A DNA stretch of 64,000 bases from Paraburkholderia panacisoli (lineage in GTDB: Bacteria; Pseudomonadota; Gammaproteobacteria; Burkholderiales; Burkholderiaceae), in the NCBI RefSeq assembly GCF_008369935.1, contig NZ_VTUZ01000024.1:62001-126000 (forward strand), given 5' to 3'. Below, one piece after another: positions 34,613 through 44,135 of this stretch. The position numbers and the translations under genes are program-made. The stretch's first letter is position 1. The number at the start of each line of letters is the position of its first letter. The notes under the pieces are model-generated. The model was given only the letters and a program-made list of their open reading frames with translations. It was not told the origin of the DNA and searched no databases.

Positions 34613-35911
34613 GTGGAACAACTTCCCTTATGGGCGCAGATTGGCGCCGTCTTTCTGCTGCTTATCTGCTCCAGCTTCTTTTCCATTTCCGAAACGGCGA
34701 TGATGGCGCTCAACCGTCATCGGTTGAAACATCTTGCCAACCAGAACGCGCTCGGCGCGAAGACCACCCAGGGGCTGCTCGCACACACCGATCAACTGCT
34801 GAGCGTCGTGCTGATCGGCAACAATCTGTTCAACACCATCATCCCGGTGCTCACCACGTCGATCGCGCTGCACACGTTCGGCCGCAACAACCTCGTGCTG
34901 TCGATCGCAACCGGCATCGTCGCGTTCCTGATCATCGTGTTCGCGGAAATCACGCCGAAAATCGTCGGCGCGACGTTCCCCGAGAAGATCGCGCTGCCGG
35001 CCAGCCTGCTGATCGCGCCGATGATGCGCGTCGCCAAGCCGCTCGTCTGGTTCGTGAATCTGTTCGCAACCGGCATCCTGCGGGTGCTGCACATCAACAC
35101 GAAAGGCGCGCGCGATATGCGCCTGTCCACCGAAGAACTGCGCACTATCGTGCTGGAGTCGGGCAGCTTCATGCCGACCAAGCACCGCAGCATTCTGCTG
35201 AACCTGTTCGACCTCGAAAACATTTCCGTCGACGACGTGATGATCCCGCGCCGCCGCATCGAGTCGCTCGACTTCGAGGCGCCGTTCGAGCAGATCCTGC
35301 ATCAACTGGAAACCTGCTATCACAACAAGCTGATCGTCTACCAGGGCGACATCGACCGCGTACTGGGCGTGCTGCACGTTCGCAAGACGCTCGCGGCCCT
35401 GCACAACCAGGAGCTGGAGCGCGAGACGCTGCGCGAATTGCTGGCCGAGCCGTACTTCGTGCCGACCGGCACGCCGGTATTCCAGCAGCTCCAGTACTTC
35501 CAGGAGAGCCGTCACCGCACCGCGCTGGTCGTCAACGAATACGGCGAACTGCAAGGTCTGGTCACGCCGGAAGACATCATCGAGGAGCTGATCGGCGAAT
35601 TCACCACGTCGATTCCGCGTAGCGCCAACTCGCGTGGCGGCTGGAACGAGCACGGCGAATGCATCGTCGCAGGCAGTATGCCTCTACGCGAACTGAACCG
35701 CTGGCTGCAACTCACGCTGCCCACCGACGGGCCGAAAACCCTCAACGGCCTGATCCTCGAAATTCTCGAAGACATTCCCGACGGCGACGTGTGCGTGCAA
35801 ATTCGCGACGTCAAACTCGAAGTCATGCGCAGCGACGATCAGGCGATTCGCACGGTCAAGCTGTTCAGGCCGCCGTCGCGCGCGAAAGCCGGCAAAGCCG
35901 TGCTGCGCTGA
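34613..35911 (+). CDS. CNNM/CorC-HlyC family membrane protein with CBS domains
   Basis: A 432-residue protein with an N-terminal CNNM/DUF21 domain (three to four membrane helices, about 1-190, including SSFFSISETAMMALNRHRL), paired CBS domains (about 205-330, with DVMIPRRRIESLDF) and a C-terminal CorC/HlyC domain (about 345-430, EDIIEELIGEF). The family exports or regulates Mg2+/Co2+. I use GTG 34613, directly before the first membrane helix; the reading frame is open further upstream into the tRNA gene and terminator, which cannot be coding. No strong ribosome-binding site is visible. Confidence 0.88.
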   Translation: MEQLPLWAQIGAVFLLLICSSFFSISETAMMALNRHRLKHLANQNALGAKTTQGLLAHTDQLLSVVLIGNNLFNTIIPVLTTSIALHTFGRNNLVLSIATGIVAFLIIVFAEITPKIVGATFPEKIALPASLLIAPMMRVAKPLVWFVNLFATGILRVLHINTKGARDMRLSTEELRTIVLESGSFMPTKHRSILLNLFDLENISVDDVMIPRRRIESLDFEAPFEQILHQLETCYHNKLIVYQGDIDRVLGVLHVRKTLAALHNQELERETLRELLAEPYFVPTGTPVFQQLQYFQESRHRTALVVNEYGELQGLVTPEDIIEELIGEFTTSIPRSANSRGGWNEHGECIVAGSMPLRELNRWLQLTLPTDGPKTLNGLILEILEDIPDGDVCVQIRDVKLEVMRSDDQAIRTVKLFRPPSRAKAGKAVLR

Positions 35912-36058
35912 ACGGCGCGCCGTCTGGTTGCGAGACGCCGCCAGAATCGCACACCCGCACGGCGCGCGCCATTAGCCGAATGGCTGAATGGCGGCGCCGG
36001 CCGCGTTACCGGAAGATGAAGCCGTCATGTTCTACAGGCGGCTCATCCCCGGTCTCTT

Positions 36059-37345
36059 ATGCAAACTTCCACTCAGGCGCCGCCCCGGCCCGTCGCATTC
36101 GACAGCGAGGGCATGCCACGGGCGAAGCCCAATCCCTTCGCCGCCGAAGGCAGCGCGGCCCTTCTCACCGATCCCGACAGCGCGCCCGCCGTGCGTCTTT
36201 TGACCGACACCTTGCAGGAAGCGACCCGGCGCAACGCGTCGGACCTGCATATCGAACCGGCCGAGCGCGGCTGGCGCATGCGATTGCGAATCGATGGCGT
36301 GCTGCATGAAATCGCGCCGCCGCCCGCTCATCTGCGCGACGCATTCGTTACGCGCGTGAAGGTGCTGGCGCGCATGGATATCGCCGAACGACGCGTGCCG
36401 CAAGATGGCCGGCTGCGCATCGCGACGACGCCTGGCCGGGTCGAAGACTATCGCGTCAACTCGCTGCCCACGCTGTTCGGCGAAAAACTGGTCCTACGCC
36501 GGCTCGATGCATTGCCCAGCGATCTTTCGCTCGACTCGCTCGGCCTCGATCCGCGTCAACGCTTGACGGTCGATGCGGCGATTCGCGCGCCGCACGGTCT
36601 TGTGCTCGTGACCGGACCCACTGGAAGCGGCAAAACGCTGTCGCTGTACTGCTTCCTGAATCTGCTGAATGGCGAGGCGCGCAATCTGTGTTCGGTGGAA
36701 GACCCAGCGGAAATTCAGCTGGCCGGTATCAATCAGGTGAGCGTGCGCGAAAAGGCAGGGCTGACGTTCGCGGTGGCGCTGCGCGCCTTCTTGCGACAGG
36801 ACCCCGACGTGATCATGGTCGGCGAAATCCGCGATAACGAAACCGCCGATGTCGCCGTGAAAGCCGCACAAACCGGCCACCTCGTCCTGTCGACCTTGCA
36901 CACCAACGACGCGCCTGCGGCCGTCGCGCGCCTGATCGACATCGGCGTCGAGCCATACAATCTCGCGGCTGCGCTGCGGATGGTCACGGCGCAGCGGCTG
37001 GTGCGGCGCCTGTGCGTCGCATGCCGCGCGCCCGCGCCGCAATCGGCAGCGGCGCTGCGCGCAGCGGGCTTCGACGAGCATCAACTCGACGATTGGCAGC
37101 CCTACGCGCCGACCGGCTGCGCGGCTTGCCATGGCATCGGCTATCGCGGCCGCGTCGGGGTTCATCAAGTGATGCCCGTCTCCGATGCGATGCGCGAGCT
37201 GATCGTGGCGAGCGCCGGCACGCACGAGCTTGCGCGGCTCGCGCAAACCGAACAGGTAGCGACCTTGCGCGACGCGGCGTTGGCGCGTGTGCGCGACGGC
37301 ACCACCAGTCTCGCTGAAGCGCTCGCCGCTACCGAACTCACATGA
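36059..37345 (+). CDS. pilB: type IV pilus/type II secretion assembly ATPase, short form
   Basis: Hexameric ATPase that powers pilin assembly. The 428-residue protein has the N2 domain (NASDLHIEPAERGWRMRLR, about 60-78), Walker A GPTGSGKT (about 188-195), an Asp box VGEIRDNETAD, a His box LSTLHTNDAP, and a tetracysteine zinc site (C-x2-C at about 324-327 and C-x2-C at about 358-361). It lacks the N-terminal MshEN-type N1 domain of canonical PilB (about 560 residues). Its stop overlaps pilC (ATGA, 37342-37345). Confidence 0.92.
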   Translation: MQTSTQAPPRPVAFDSEGMPRAKPNPFAAEGSAALLTDPDSAPAVRLLTDTLQEATRRNASDLHIEPAERGWRMRLRIDGVLHEIAPPPAHLRDAFVTRVKVLARMDIAERRVPQDGRLRIATTPGRVEDYRVNSLPTLFGEKLVLRRLDALPSDLSLDSLGLDPRQRLTVDAAIRAPHGLVLVTGPTGSGKTLSLYCFLNLLNGEARNLCSVEDPAEIQLAGINQVSVREKAGLTFAVALRAFLRQDPDVIMVGEIRDNETADVAVKAAQTGHLVLSTLHTNDAPAAVARLIDIGVEPYNLAAALRMVTAQRLVRRLCVACRAPAPQSAAALRAAGFDEHQLDDWQPYAPTGCAACHGIGYRGRVGVHQVMPVSDAMRELIVASAGTHELARLAQTEQVATLRDAALARVRDGTTSLAEALAATELT

Positions 37346-38571
37346 ACACTGGCACGACTCACCAGCTCATTGCGGCCGACATGCGCTTCGCGTGGCGCGG
37401 CGTCGACGCCGACGGCATCCACAAAAACGGCACGCTGGTCGCGCCGGACGCGAGCGCTGCGCGCGCCATGCTCAAGCGCGAGAGCCTGTTCATCGTCGAA
37501 CTCACAGCGCGCGGGCCGGCGCCGCGCCCGACAGCGCGCGCCGCCGACGTCACACTGTTCACCCGGCAGCTCGCCAGTCTGCTGCGCGCCGGCTTGCCGC
37601 TCGCGCCCGCACTGGACCTGCTCGCACAAGCGCAGGCGTCGAGCCGGCAGGGCATGCCGCGCATCGTCGGCGCAGTGGCGCGCGATATCACTGCGGGCCT
37701 GCGTTTCTCGGCGGCACTACAACGGCACCCCGCGCAATTCAATGCGCTGTACTGCCAGCTCGTCGAAGTGGGCGAGACGGCCGGCGCCCTGGCCGCCGTC
37801 CTCGCCAGAATCGCCGACGATCGCGAGCGCGCCGCCGCGCAACGCGCCAAGGTGCGCGCGGCACTGACCTATCCGGGGGCGATCCTGTTGCTGGCCATCG
37901 CGATTACCGCGGCGTTGCTGGTGTGGGTCGTGCCGACCTTCAAGCAGATCTTCGACGGCTTCGGCGCGACGCTGCCCGCGCCAACGCGGTTCGTGCTGGC
38001 GCTATCGTCCGGCGCGGCGCGCTGGAGCATACCGGCGCTCGCGATGACCTTCGTATTGACCTCGGCTGCGACGTTTCTGCTGCGGCGTTCCGAAACGGCG
38101 CGCATCCGGTTCGCACGTTTATCGCTAGGATTGCCGGTCGCCGGTCCGCTGCTGGGCACGCTGTGCGCGGCCCGCTGGAGCCGCGCGCTCGGCACCTTGC
38201 TATCGGCCGGCACGCCGCTCGCGGACGCGTTCGATTCGCTGACCCACGCCACGGGCAACGCCTTCTTCGATCGCGCCACCGCCGGGATCGCCGAGCGTCT
38301 GCGGCGCGGCGAACGGCTCGCCGCAGCGATGCGCGCTTCGCGCTGCTTCCCACCTGAGGTCGTGCAACCGGTTGCGGTTGCCGAGGAGTCCGGAGCACTG
38401 GACACCATGCTGATCGACGTGGCCTCGCTGGCGGATCGCCAGGTAGATGAAAAGATCGGCACGCTTTCGAGCCTGTGCGAGCCGCTCGTGATCGTCGTGC
38501 TGGGGACGCTGGTCGGCGGCCTTGTGATCGCGATGTATCTTCCCATTATTCAACTCGGCAACGTGGTGTAG
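37342..38571 (+). CDS. pilC: type IV pilus inner-membrane platform protein (GspF family)
   Basis: Polytopic inner-membrane platform that couples the assembly ATPase to the growing pilus. The 409-residue protein has the two GspF repeats (about 70-195 and 275-400) with the pattern FTRQLASLLRAGLPLAPALD, and three membrane helices (about 175-197, 225-245 and 385-405). Overlaps pilB by 4 nt and precedes pilD by 27 nt, forming pilBCD. No pilin gene lies nearby. Confidence 0.93.
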   Translation: MNTGTTHQLIAADMRFAWRGVDADGIHKNGTLVAPDASAARAMLKRESLFIVELTARGPAPRPTARAADVTLFTRQLASLLRAGLPLAPALDLLAQAQASSRQGMPRIVGAVARDITAGLRFSAALQRHPAQFNALYCQLVEVGETAGALAAVLARIADDRERAAAQRAKVRAALTYPGAILLLAIAITAALLVWVVPTFKQIFDGFGATLPAPTRFVLALSSGAARWSIPALAMTFVLTSAATFLLRRSETARIRFARLSLGLPVAGPLLGTLCAARWSRALGTLLSAGTPLADAFDSLTHATGNAFFDRATAGIAERLRRGERLAAAMRASRCFPPEVVQPVAVAEESGALDTMLIDVASLADRQVDEKIGTLSSLCEPLVIVVLGTLVGGLVIAMYLPIIQLGNVV

Positions 38572-38598
38572 GATCGCAGCCGAATCCATCCCTTATCC

Positions 38599-39540
38599 AT
38601 GCAGGCTCCGCTTTCACTCGTGCCAGAAACTTCATCCAGTCTGCTCTCGGGACTACTGCAGGGGCGCTTCGCGGCCGGCCTCGGCCTGGCATTCGGCAGC
38701 TTGCCCGCCAGCGTGCAGATCACGTTCGCAATCGTGTTCGGCCTCGTAATCGGCAGCTTCCTGAACGTGGTCGTGCATCGGCTGCCGATCATGCTGGAGC
38801 GTGCATGGCGCGCGGAAATCAGCGACGCCATCAATGAACCGCCGCAAAACGACGGTCTGCCAGCGCGCTACAACCTGTGGGTGCCGCGCAGCGCATGTCC
38901 GCATTGCGGCCACGTTCTGAGCGCGTGGGAAAACCTGCCGGTGCTCAGCTACCTGCTGTTGCGCGGACGCTGCTCTGCGTGCAACGCGCACGTGAGCCTG
39001 CGCTATCCGCTGCTCGAAATTGCCAGCGCCGCATTCGCGGCAGGCGCACTCGCGCTGTTCGGCCCGACCCTCACGGCGCTCGCCGCGTTCGGACTGTGCG
39101 CGGCGCTGCTCGCGATGAGCGCGATCGACATCGACACTCACTTGCTGCCGGACTCGATGACGCTGCCGCTTTTGTGGGCGGGCATCATCGTCAACTTCAA
39201 CGGTATGTTCGCGAGCCTGCACGATGCCGTGCTCGGCGCTATCTTCGGCTATCTGGTGCTGTGGGTCCTGTATTGGCTGTTCCGGCTGGTGCGCGGCGTC
39301 GAAGGCATGGGTTATGGCGATTTCAAACTGCTGGCGGCACTGGGCGCATGGCTCGGCTGGGCCGCATTGCCACAGATCGTGTTGATCGCGGCGGTCACCG
39401 GCGCGGTGGTTGGCCTCGCGGCCACGTGGCGCGGCCGCATGCGCTTTGAAGAGCCGCTGCCGTTCGGACCGTTTCTCGCAGCGGGCGGCGCGCTCACGCT
39501 GTTTCTCGGCACACCGCTCTATCGGGCTCTGGGAGGCTGA
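38599..39540 (+). CDS. pilD: prepilin leader peptidase/N-methyltransferase
   Basis: Cleaves and N-methylates type IV prepilins in the inner membrane. The 313-residue protein shows the cytoplasmic cysteine motif C-x2-C at 100/103 and 125/128, and the two aspartate-protease motifs DTHLLPD (D179 to D185) and GMGYGDFKLL (D241). About eight hydrophobic segments. Third gene of pilBCD; coaE follows after 3 nt, the order seen in many proteobacteria. Confidence 0.96.
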   Translation: MQAPLSLVPETSSSLLSGLLQGRFAAGLGLAFGSLPASVQITFAIVFGLVIGSFLNVVVHRLPIMLERAWRAEISDAINEPPQNDGLPARYNLWVPRSACPHCGHVLSAWENLPVLSYLLLRGRCSACNAHVSLRYPLLEIASAAFAAGALALFGPTLTALAAFGLCAALLAMSAIDIDTHLLPDSMTLPLLWAGIIVNFNGMFASLHDAVLGAIFGYLVLWVLYWLFRLVRGVEGMGYGDFKLLAALGAWLGWAALPQIVLIAAVTGAVVGLAATWRGRMRFEEPLPFGPFLAAGGALTLFLGTPLYRALGG

Positions 39541-39543
39541 AGC

Positions 39544-40146
39544 ATGTTCGTCGTGGGACTGACCGGCGGCATCGGCAGCGGCAAATCGACCGTCGCCGAT
39601 CTGTTCGCCGCGCACGGTGTGCCGCTTGTGGACACCGATCTGATCGCGCACCGCATCACCGCGCCACACGGCATGGCGATGCCGCAGATTGCCGCTGAAT
39701 TCGGCGCTGCGTTCGTCGCCGCCGACGGCTCGCTCGACCGCGCCCTCATGCGCGAACTGGTGTTCAGCGACGACGGCGCCCGCAAACGGCTCGAGGCCAT
39801 CACGCATCCGTTGATTCGTGCCGAGACCAAACGCGAGCAGCGCGAAGCGCAGGGCCCGTACGTGATTGTCGTCGTACCGCTGCTGGTCGAATCCGGTAGC
39901 TGGAAGGGCCGCGTGAATCGCGTGCTCACCGTCGACTGCAGCGTCGAAACGCAGATCTCGCGCGTAATGAGCCGCAACGGCTTCAGCCGCGACCAGGTGC
40001 TCGCGATCATCGCCCGCCAGGCCACGCGCGAAGCGCGCCTCGCCGCTGCCGACGACGTGATCGACAACGACAATGCGCCACTCGACGCGCTGAAGGCGCA
40101 AGTCGACAGGCAGCATCGAGCGTACCTGTCGCTCGCGGGCACGTGA
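39544..40146 (+). CDS. coaE: dephospho-CoA kinase
   Basis: Phosphorylates dephospho-CoA to CoA, the last step of CoA synthesis. The 200-residue P-loop kinase has GGIGSGKST (8-16) and the conserved DTDLIAH and LVFSDDGARKRLEAITHP. It follows pilD after 3 nt in the same operon. Confidence 0.97.
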   Translation: MFVVGLTGGIGSGKSTVADLFAAHGVPLVDTDLIAHRITAPHGMAMPQIAAEFGAAFVAADGSLDRALMRELVFSDDGARKRLEAITHPLIRAETKREQREAQGPYVIVVVPLLVESGSWKGRVNRVLTVDCSVETQISRVMSRNGFSRDQVLAIIARQATREARLAAADDVIDNDNAPLDALKAQVDRQHRAYLSLAGT

Positions 40147-40297
40147 ACCGCAGGCGCACCCGCGTGCACCGCGCTAACCCAGAGCGCCAGTCTTCGCCCA
40201 TCCGTAGCCCCTTTGCGGCACCGCGTTTGTCGATGCGCGCAGAAACTACCCGAAACACATGAAAAAAGTTGCGAATGCGTGCTGAAAAAGTGCGTGA

Positions 40298-40326
40298 TTG
40301 CTAGGGTAGTCTCACGGCATTAGAAT
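40298..40326 (+). promoter_or_regulatory. probable sigma-70 promoter of zapD
   Basis: TTGCTA (40298-40303) and TAGAAT (40321-40326) are 17 bp apart. Predicted start about 36 nt before the zapD TTG. The rest of the 222-bp coaE-zapD gap shows nothing else. Confidence 0.55.
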
Positions 40327-40368
40327 GTTCTGCATTCCCGTCACCGACCACGCCCGAGGCGAGCCCGC

Positions 40369-41124
40369 TTGATCCTTTACGAGTATCCCTTCAACGAGCG
40401 AATCCGGACGCTGCTGCGCCTCGAAGATCTGTTCGAGCGCTTCACGTTCTTTCTGACTCAGGAAGACGCCAGGGAACATCACGTCGCACTGACAACGTTG
40501 TTCGAAATCTCAGAGGTTGCGGGTCGCGCGGATCTGAAGTCGGATCTGATGAAGGAACTCGAACGTCAACGGCAAACGCTGGCGCCGTTTCGCGGCAATC
40601 CGGGCATCGAACAGAACGCGCTGGAAGCCGTGCTCGGCGAAATCGAACAGACCCTCGCGGGGCTTGGGCAGATGCAGGGCAAGACCGGCCAGCATCTTGC
40701 AGACAACGAGTGGCTCGCCAGCATTCGCAGCCGCGCAATCATTCCCGGTGGCACCTGCAAATTCGACCTGCCGTCCTACTACGCGTGGCAGCAGCTTCAT
40801 CCTGATCAGCGCCGCCAGGACATCGCCAAGTGGGTCACGCCGCTGCTGCCGCTGCGCGACGCGGCGACCATCGTTCTGCGGCTCGCGCGCGAGTCCGGCC
40901 AGGCGTCGAAAGTCATGGCGATGCAAGGCAGCTACCAGCAGATGCTGTCAGGGCGTTCGTATCAATTGATGCAGGTTCGCGTGGCACCTGAATTGCGGGT
41001 GATTCCGGAGGCGAGCGCCAACAAGTACATGCTGTGGGTACGCTTCACAGTGCAGGACGGCGATCTGCGTCCGCGTGCAGTGGATGTCGACGTGCCGTTT
41101 CAGCTCACGCTTTGCAGCCTGTAA
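40369..41124 (+). CDS. zapD: Z-ring-associated protein ZapD (DUF1342/YacF)
   Basis: Bundles FtsZ filaments at the division site. The 251-residue protein begins ILYEYPFNERIRTLLRLED, diagnostic of the family, and contains LADNEWLASIRSRAIIPGG and LPSYYAWQ. The start is TTG 40369 with AGGCGAG upstream; no ATG is available before the conserved sequence. It sits between coaE and yacG, the conserved order coaE-zapD-yacG. ftsZ itself is in the same window. Confidence 0.95.
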   Translation: MILYEYPFNERIRTLLRLEDLFERFTFFLTQEDAREHHVALTTLFEISEVAGRADLKSDLMKELERQRQTLAPFRGNPGIEQNALEAVLGEIEQTLAGLGQMQGKTGQHLADNEWLASIRSRAIIPGGTCKFDLPSYYAWQQLHPDQRRQDIAKWVTPLLPLRDAATIVLRLARESGQASKVMAMQGSYQQMLSGRSYQLMQVRVAPELRVIPEASANKYMLWVRFTVQDGDLRPRAVDVDVPFQLTLCSL

Positions 41125-41262
41125 ACTGGCTGACAACCCGGACCGCACCCGGTCCGCAAGGGTTCGCCGGCTAGATCCAGATCGAGGGGCGCGCCTTTGA
41201 AGCGGCGCGAAATACCCCTATATTCCTTACTTGTTCCGTTTTGCGATTGACTGCCTGACCGT

Positions 41263-41460
41263 ATGCCTACCGTCGTCAAATGCCCCACTTGCGGCAAGGA
41301 TGTCCGCTGGACCCCTGAAAACCGCTTCCGCCCGTTCTGCTCCGACCGCTGCAAGCAGATCGACCTCGGCGCCTGGGCCGCTGAGAAGTACAAGATCGGC
41401 GGGACCGATCAGGAAGCGGCGTCGGACGAAGCGCCTGGCGGGGACTACAACCCGCATTGA
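41263..41460 (+). CDS. yacG: DNA gyrase inhibitor YacG, zinc-binding
   Basis: Small zinc protein that binds GyrB and inhibits gyrase. The 65-residue sequence has the zinc site with cysteines at 7, 10, 26 and 30 (KCPTCGKDVRW and FCSDRCK) and the family end IDLGAWAAEKYKI followed by an acidic tail. It follows zapD after 138 bp and converges with the Nudix gene. Confidence 0.95.
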   Translation: MPTVVKCPTCGKDVRWTPENRFRPFCSDRCKQIDLGAWAAEKYKIGGTDQEAASDEAPGGDYNPH

Positions 41461-41534
41461 GCGAGGAGCCCACTGCGGCAATGACGCGGGCGGGCGCGGC
41501 TGGTGCAGCGCCCGCTACTGCGCATATCCCTCTA

Positions 41535-41957
41535 CTAGTTCTTTTCAGCCGCGAGCCATTCGAGCACAGGAATGGTCGCCGGCAACAACGGCGCGACATC
41601 AGCCGGCAACGTCTGCCAGACAAACGCCTGGCCTTCGCGGCCGTGCGGCTCGCCGGACCACTGCGTGACTTTGCAGAAGAAGAGCCGCACATAGGCATGC
41701 GGGTAATCGTGTTCGAGCGTGTGCCAAAGTTGACTCGCCTGAACGTCGATCCCTAGTTCCTCGTGCAGCTCACGTGCAAGCGCAGCCTCGACCGACTCGC
41801 CCGCCTCCAGCTTGCCGCCAGGAAACTCCCAGTAGCCCTCATACGGCTTGCCCGCCGGACGCTGCGCCAGCAGATAGCGCCCGTCCGGCTGAATCAGCAC
41901 GCCGACGGCAACTTCCGTCACCGAACGACCAGCGGCGTTCTTCTGCGCGTCACTCAT
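41535..41957 (-). CDS. mutT: MutT-like Nudix hydrolase
   Basis: A 140-residue Nudix pyrophosphohydrolase, probably clearing 8-oxo-dGTP. The sequence EVAVGVLIQPDGRYLLAQRP and the Nudix box from GGKLEAGES to ELHEELG (about 46-68) agree with MutT, as does WEFPGGK. Its ATG overlaps the stop of the DUF815 ATPase gene (ATGA). The convergent gap to yacG holds an 8-bp GC hairpin (GCGGGCGC/GCGCCCGC, about 41488-41513) but no T-run. Confidence 0.88.
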   Translation of the reverse strand: MSDAQKNAAGRSVTEVAVGVLIQPDGRYLLAQRPAGKPYEGYWEFPGGKLEAGESVEAALARELHEELGIDVQASQLWHTLEHDYPHAYVRLFFCKVTQWSGEPHGREGQAFVWQTLPADVAPLLPATIPVLEWLAAEKN

Positions 41958-42823
41958 GCCGATGTTTTCCGGCCGGACCAGTCACGCGCGAACTGCCACG
42001 CCACCCGTCCCGAGCGCGAGCCGCGTTCGAGCGCCCACACCAGCGCGTCGCCGCGCGCCGCTTCGACTTCGGCGTCGTCGCAGCCGAAATGCCGCAGCCA
42101 GTGGCCGATGATCGACAGGTAGTCGTCCTGCTTGAACGGATAGAAGCTGACCCACAGCCCGAATCGCTCGGACAGCGAGATCTTTTCTTCAACCAGTTCG
42201 CCCGGGTGAATCTCGCCGTCGGACGTGTGCTTGTACGTCTCGTTGTCGCTCATGTACTCGGGCAGCAGATGGCGGCGGTTCGACGTCGCGTAAATCAGCA
42301 CGTTGTCCGACTGCGCGGCGATCGAACCGTCGAGCGCCACCTTCAGCGCCTTGTAGCCCGACTCGCCGTCTTCGAACGAAAGGTCGTCGCAGAACACCAC
42401 GAAGCGCTCCGGACGCTTCGCGATCAGATCGACGATATCGCCGAGATCGTGCAGATCGTCCTTGTCCACTTCGATCAGACGCAGGCCATCTTTCGCATAG
42501 GTGTTCAGGCACGCCTTGATCAGCGACGATTTGCCGGTGCCGCGCGCGCCCGTCAGCAGCACGTTGTTGGCCGGCTGCTGGCGCACGAACTGGCGCGTGT
42601 TCTGCTCGATCAACCCTTTCTGGCGATCAATGTTTTTCAGGTCGTCGAGCGTGATCGACGAAATAGCGGGCACGGGCTGCAGGTAACCGCGCCCCTGGCG
42701 CTTGCGCCAGCGATAGGCGATCGCGCCCGACCAATCGATCTCAGGCGCGGCGGGCGGGAGCATCGCTTCCAGGCGGACGAGCACGGCTTCGGCCCGGGTC
42801 AGAAACTGTTCGAGTTTGTCCAT
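41954..42823 (-). CDS. DUF815-family AAA ATPase
   Basis: A 289-residue cytoplasmic ATPase of the DUF815 family. It shows Walker A GARGTGKSS (about 92-100), Walker B FVVFCDDLSFEDGE, and a sensor-1-like YATSNRRHLLPEYMSDN. I start it at ATG 42823 (MDKLEQFLTRAEAV), where family members begin; an upstream in-frame start adds 15 residues. It lies between argJ (54 bp) and the Nudix gene (overlapping), an order common in Burkholderiales. Function unknown. Confidence 0.9.
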   Translation of the reverse strand: MDKLEQFLTRAEAVLVRLEAMLPPAAPEIDWSGAIAYRWRKRQGRGYLQPVPAISSITLDDLKNIDRQKGLIEQNTRQFVRQQPANNVLLTGARGTGKSSLIKACLNTYAKDGLRLIEVDKDDLHDLGDIVDLIAKRPERFVVFCDDLSFEDGESGYKALKVALDGSIAAQSDNVLIYATSNRRHLLPEYMSDNETYKHTSDGEIHPGELVEEKISLSERFGLWVSFYPFKQDDYLSIIGHWLRHFGCDDAEVEAARGDALVWALERGSRSGRVAWQFARDWSGRKTSA

Positions 42824-42877
42824 GACGGTGAAGTAAGCGGCCAGATACGCGGCCAAGGGGCCGCGCAACGAACCTGA

Positions 42878-44119
42878 TTACGAACGATAGTCGGCGTTGA
42901 TGCTCACGTAGTCGTGCGACAGATCGCAAGTCCAGATCGTGGCTTGCGCATTGCCGCGGCCGAGTACGACGCGAATGCCGATCTCGCTCTTTTTCATGAC
43001 GCGCTGGCCGTCTTCTTCACGGTAGGCCGGATTGCGGCCGCCGGCAGTCGCGACCAGCACGTCGTCCAGATACAGATCGATCTTGCCGACGTCGAGATCG
43101 TCCACGCCGGCATAGCCGATGGCCGCGAGGATGCGGCCGAGATTCGGGTCCGATGCATAGAAGGCCGTCTTCACGAGCGGCGAATGGCCGATCGCGTACG
43201 CGATCTGGCGGCATTCGCCGATGCTCGAGCCGCCTTCGACATGCACGGTCATGAATTTGGTCGCGCCTTCGCCGTCGCGCACGATCAGTTGCGCGAGGCT
43301 CTGGGCGACTTCGGTCACCGCGTCGCGCAGCGCTGCATAAGCGGGCGAATCGGTGGACGTGATCGCCGGCAGGCTCGATTTGCCCGACGCGATCAGGATG
43401 AACGAATCATTGGTCGACGTATCGCCATCGATCGTGATGCAGTTGAACGAGCGGTCCGCGACGTGCCTGACCAGCGCATCGAGCACCGGTTGAGCGACGG
43501 CCGCGTCGAATGCGAGGAAGCCGAGCATGGTCGCCATGTTCGGCTTGATCATGCCGGCGCCCTTGCTGATGCCGGTCAGCGTGACCGTATGGCCGTCGAT
43601 CGCGACCTGGCGCGAGGTGGCCTTCGGCAGGGTGTCGGTGGTCATGATCGCCTGCGCGGCGTCGTACCAGTTCGCCGTCTTGCGGTTGGCCAGCGCGGCC
43701 GGCAGACCGGCCTTCAAACGATCGACCGGCAGCGGTTCGAGAATCACGCCGGTCGAAAACGGCAGCACCTGTTCCGGCGAGATGTCCGCGAGTCGCGCGA
43801 GTTCGGCGCATGTTTCGCGCGCAGCCACGAGACCCGGCTCACCCGTGCCTGCATTCGCGTTGCCGGTGTTGATGACCAGCGCGCGAATCGGCTTGCCGCC
43901 CGCGCGCACGCGCGCCAGATTCTCACGGCACACCGTGACGGGCGCCGCGCAAAAACGGTTCTGCGTGAACACGCCGCCAACCGTCGCGCTTTCGTCCACG
44001 GAAATGACGAGCACGTCCTTGCGGTTCGGCTTGCGGATATTCGCCTCCGCCCAGCCAAGCGTAACGCCGGCTACCGGATGGAGTTGAGCGGGATCAATCG
44101 AGGGGAAATTGACAGCCAT
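42878..44119 (-). CDS. argJ: bifunctional glutamate N-acetyltransferase/ornithine acetyltransferase
   Basis: Transfers acetyl from N-acetylornithine to glutamate, running the cyclic arginine pathway. The 413-residue precursor is autocleaved into alpha and beta chains before the nucleophilic threonine in KGAGMIKPNMATML (T197 by codon position). Further landmarks are TQNRFCAAPV and CTIDGDTSTND-like sequence (FNCITIDGDTSTNDS). ATG 44119 begins MAVNFPSIDPAQLHPV; a longer in-frame start adds 32 unlike residues. Confidence 0.96.
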   Translation of the reverse strand: MAVNFPSIDPAQLHPVAGVTLGWAEANIRKPNRKDVLVISVDESATVGGVFTQNRFCAAPVTVCRENLARVRAGGKPIRALVINTGNANAGTGEPGLVAARETCAELARLADISPEQVLPFSTGVILEPLPVDRLKAGLPAALANRKTANWYDAAQAIMTTDTLPKATSRQVAIDGHTVTLTGISKGAGMIKPNMATMLGFLAFDAAVAQPVLDALVRHVADRSFNCITIDGDTSTNDSFILIASGKSSLPAITSTDSPAYAALRDAVTEVAQSLAQLIVRDGEGATKFMTVHVEGGSSIGECRQIAYAIGHSPLVKTAFYASDPNLGRILAAIGYAGVDDLDVGKIDLYLDDVLVATAGGRNPAYREEDGQRVMKKSEIGIRVVLGRGNAQATIWTCDLSHDYVSINADYRS

Positions 44120-44135
44120 GGTCGCGACCTGTCGA

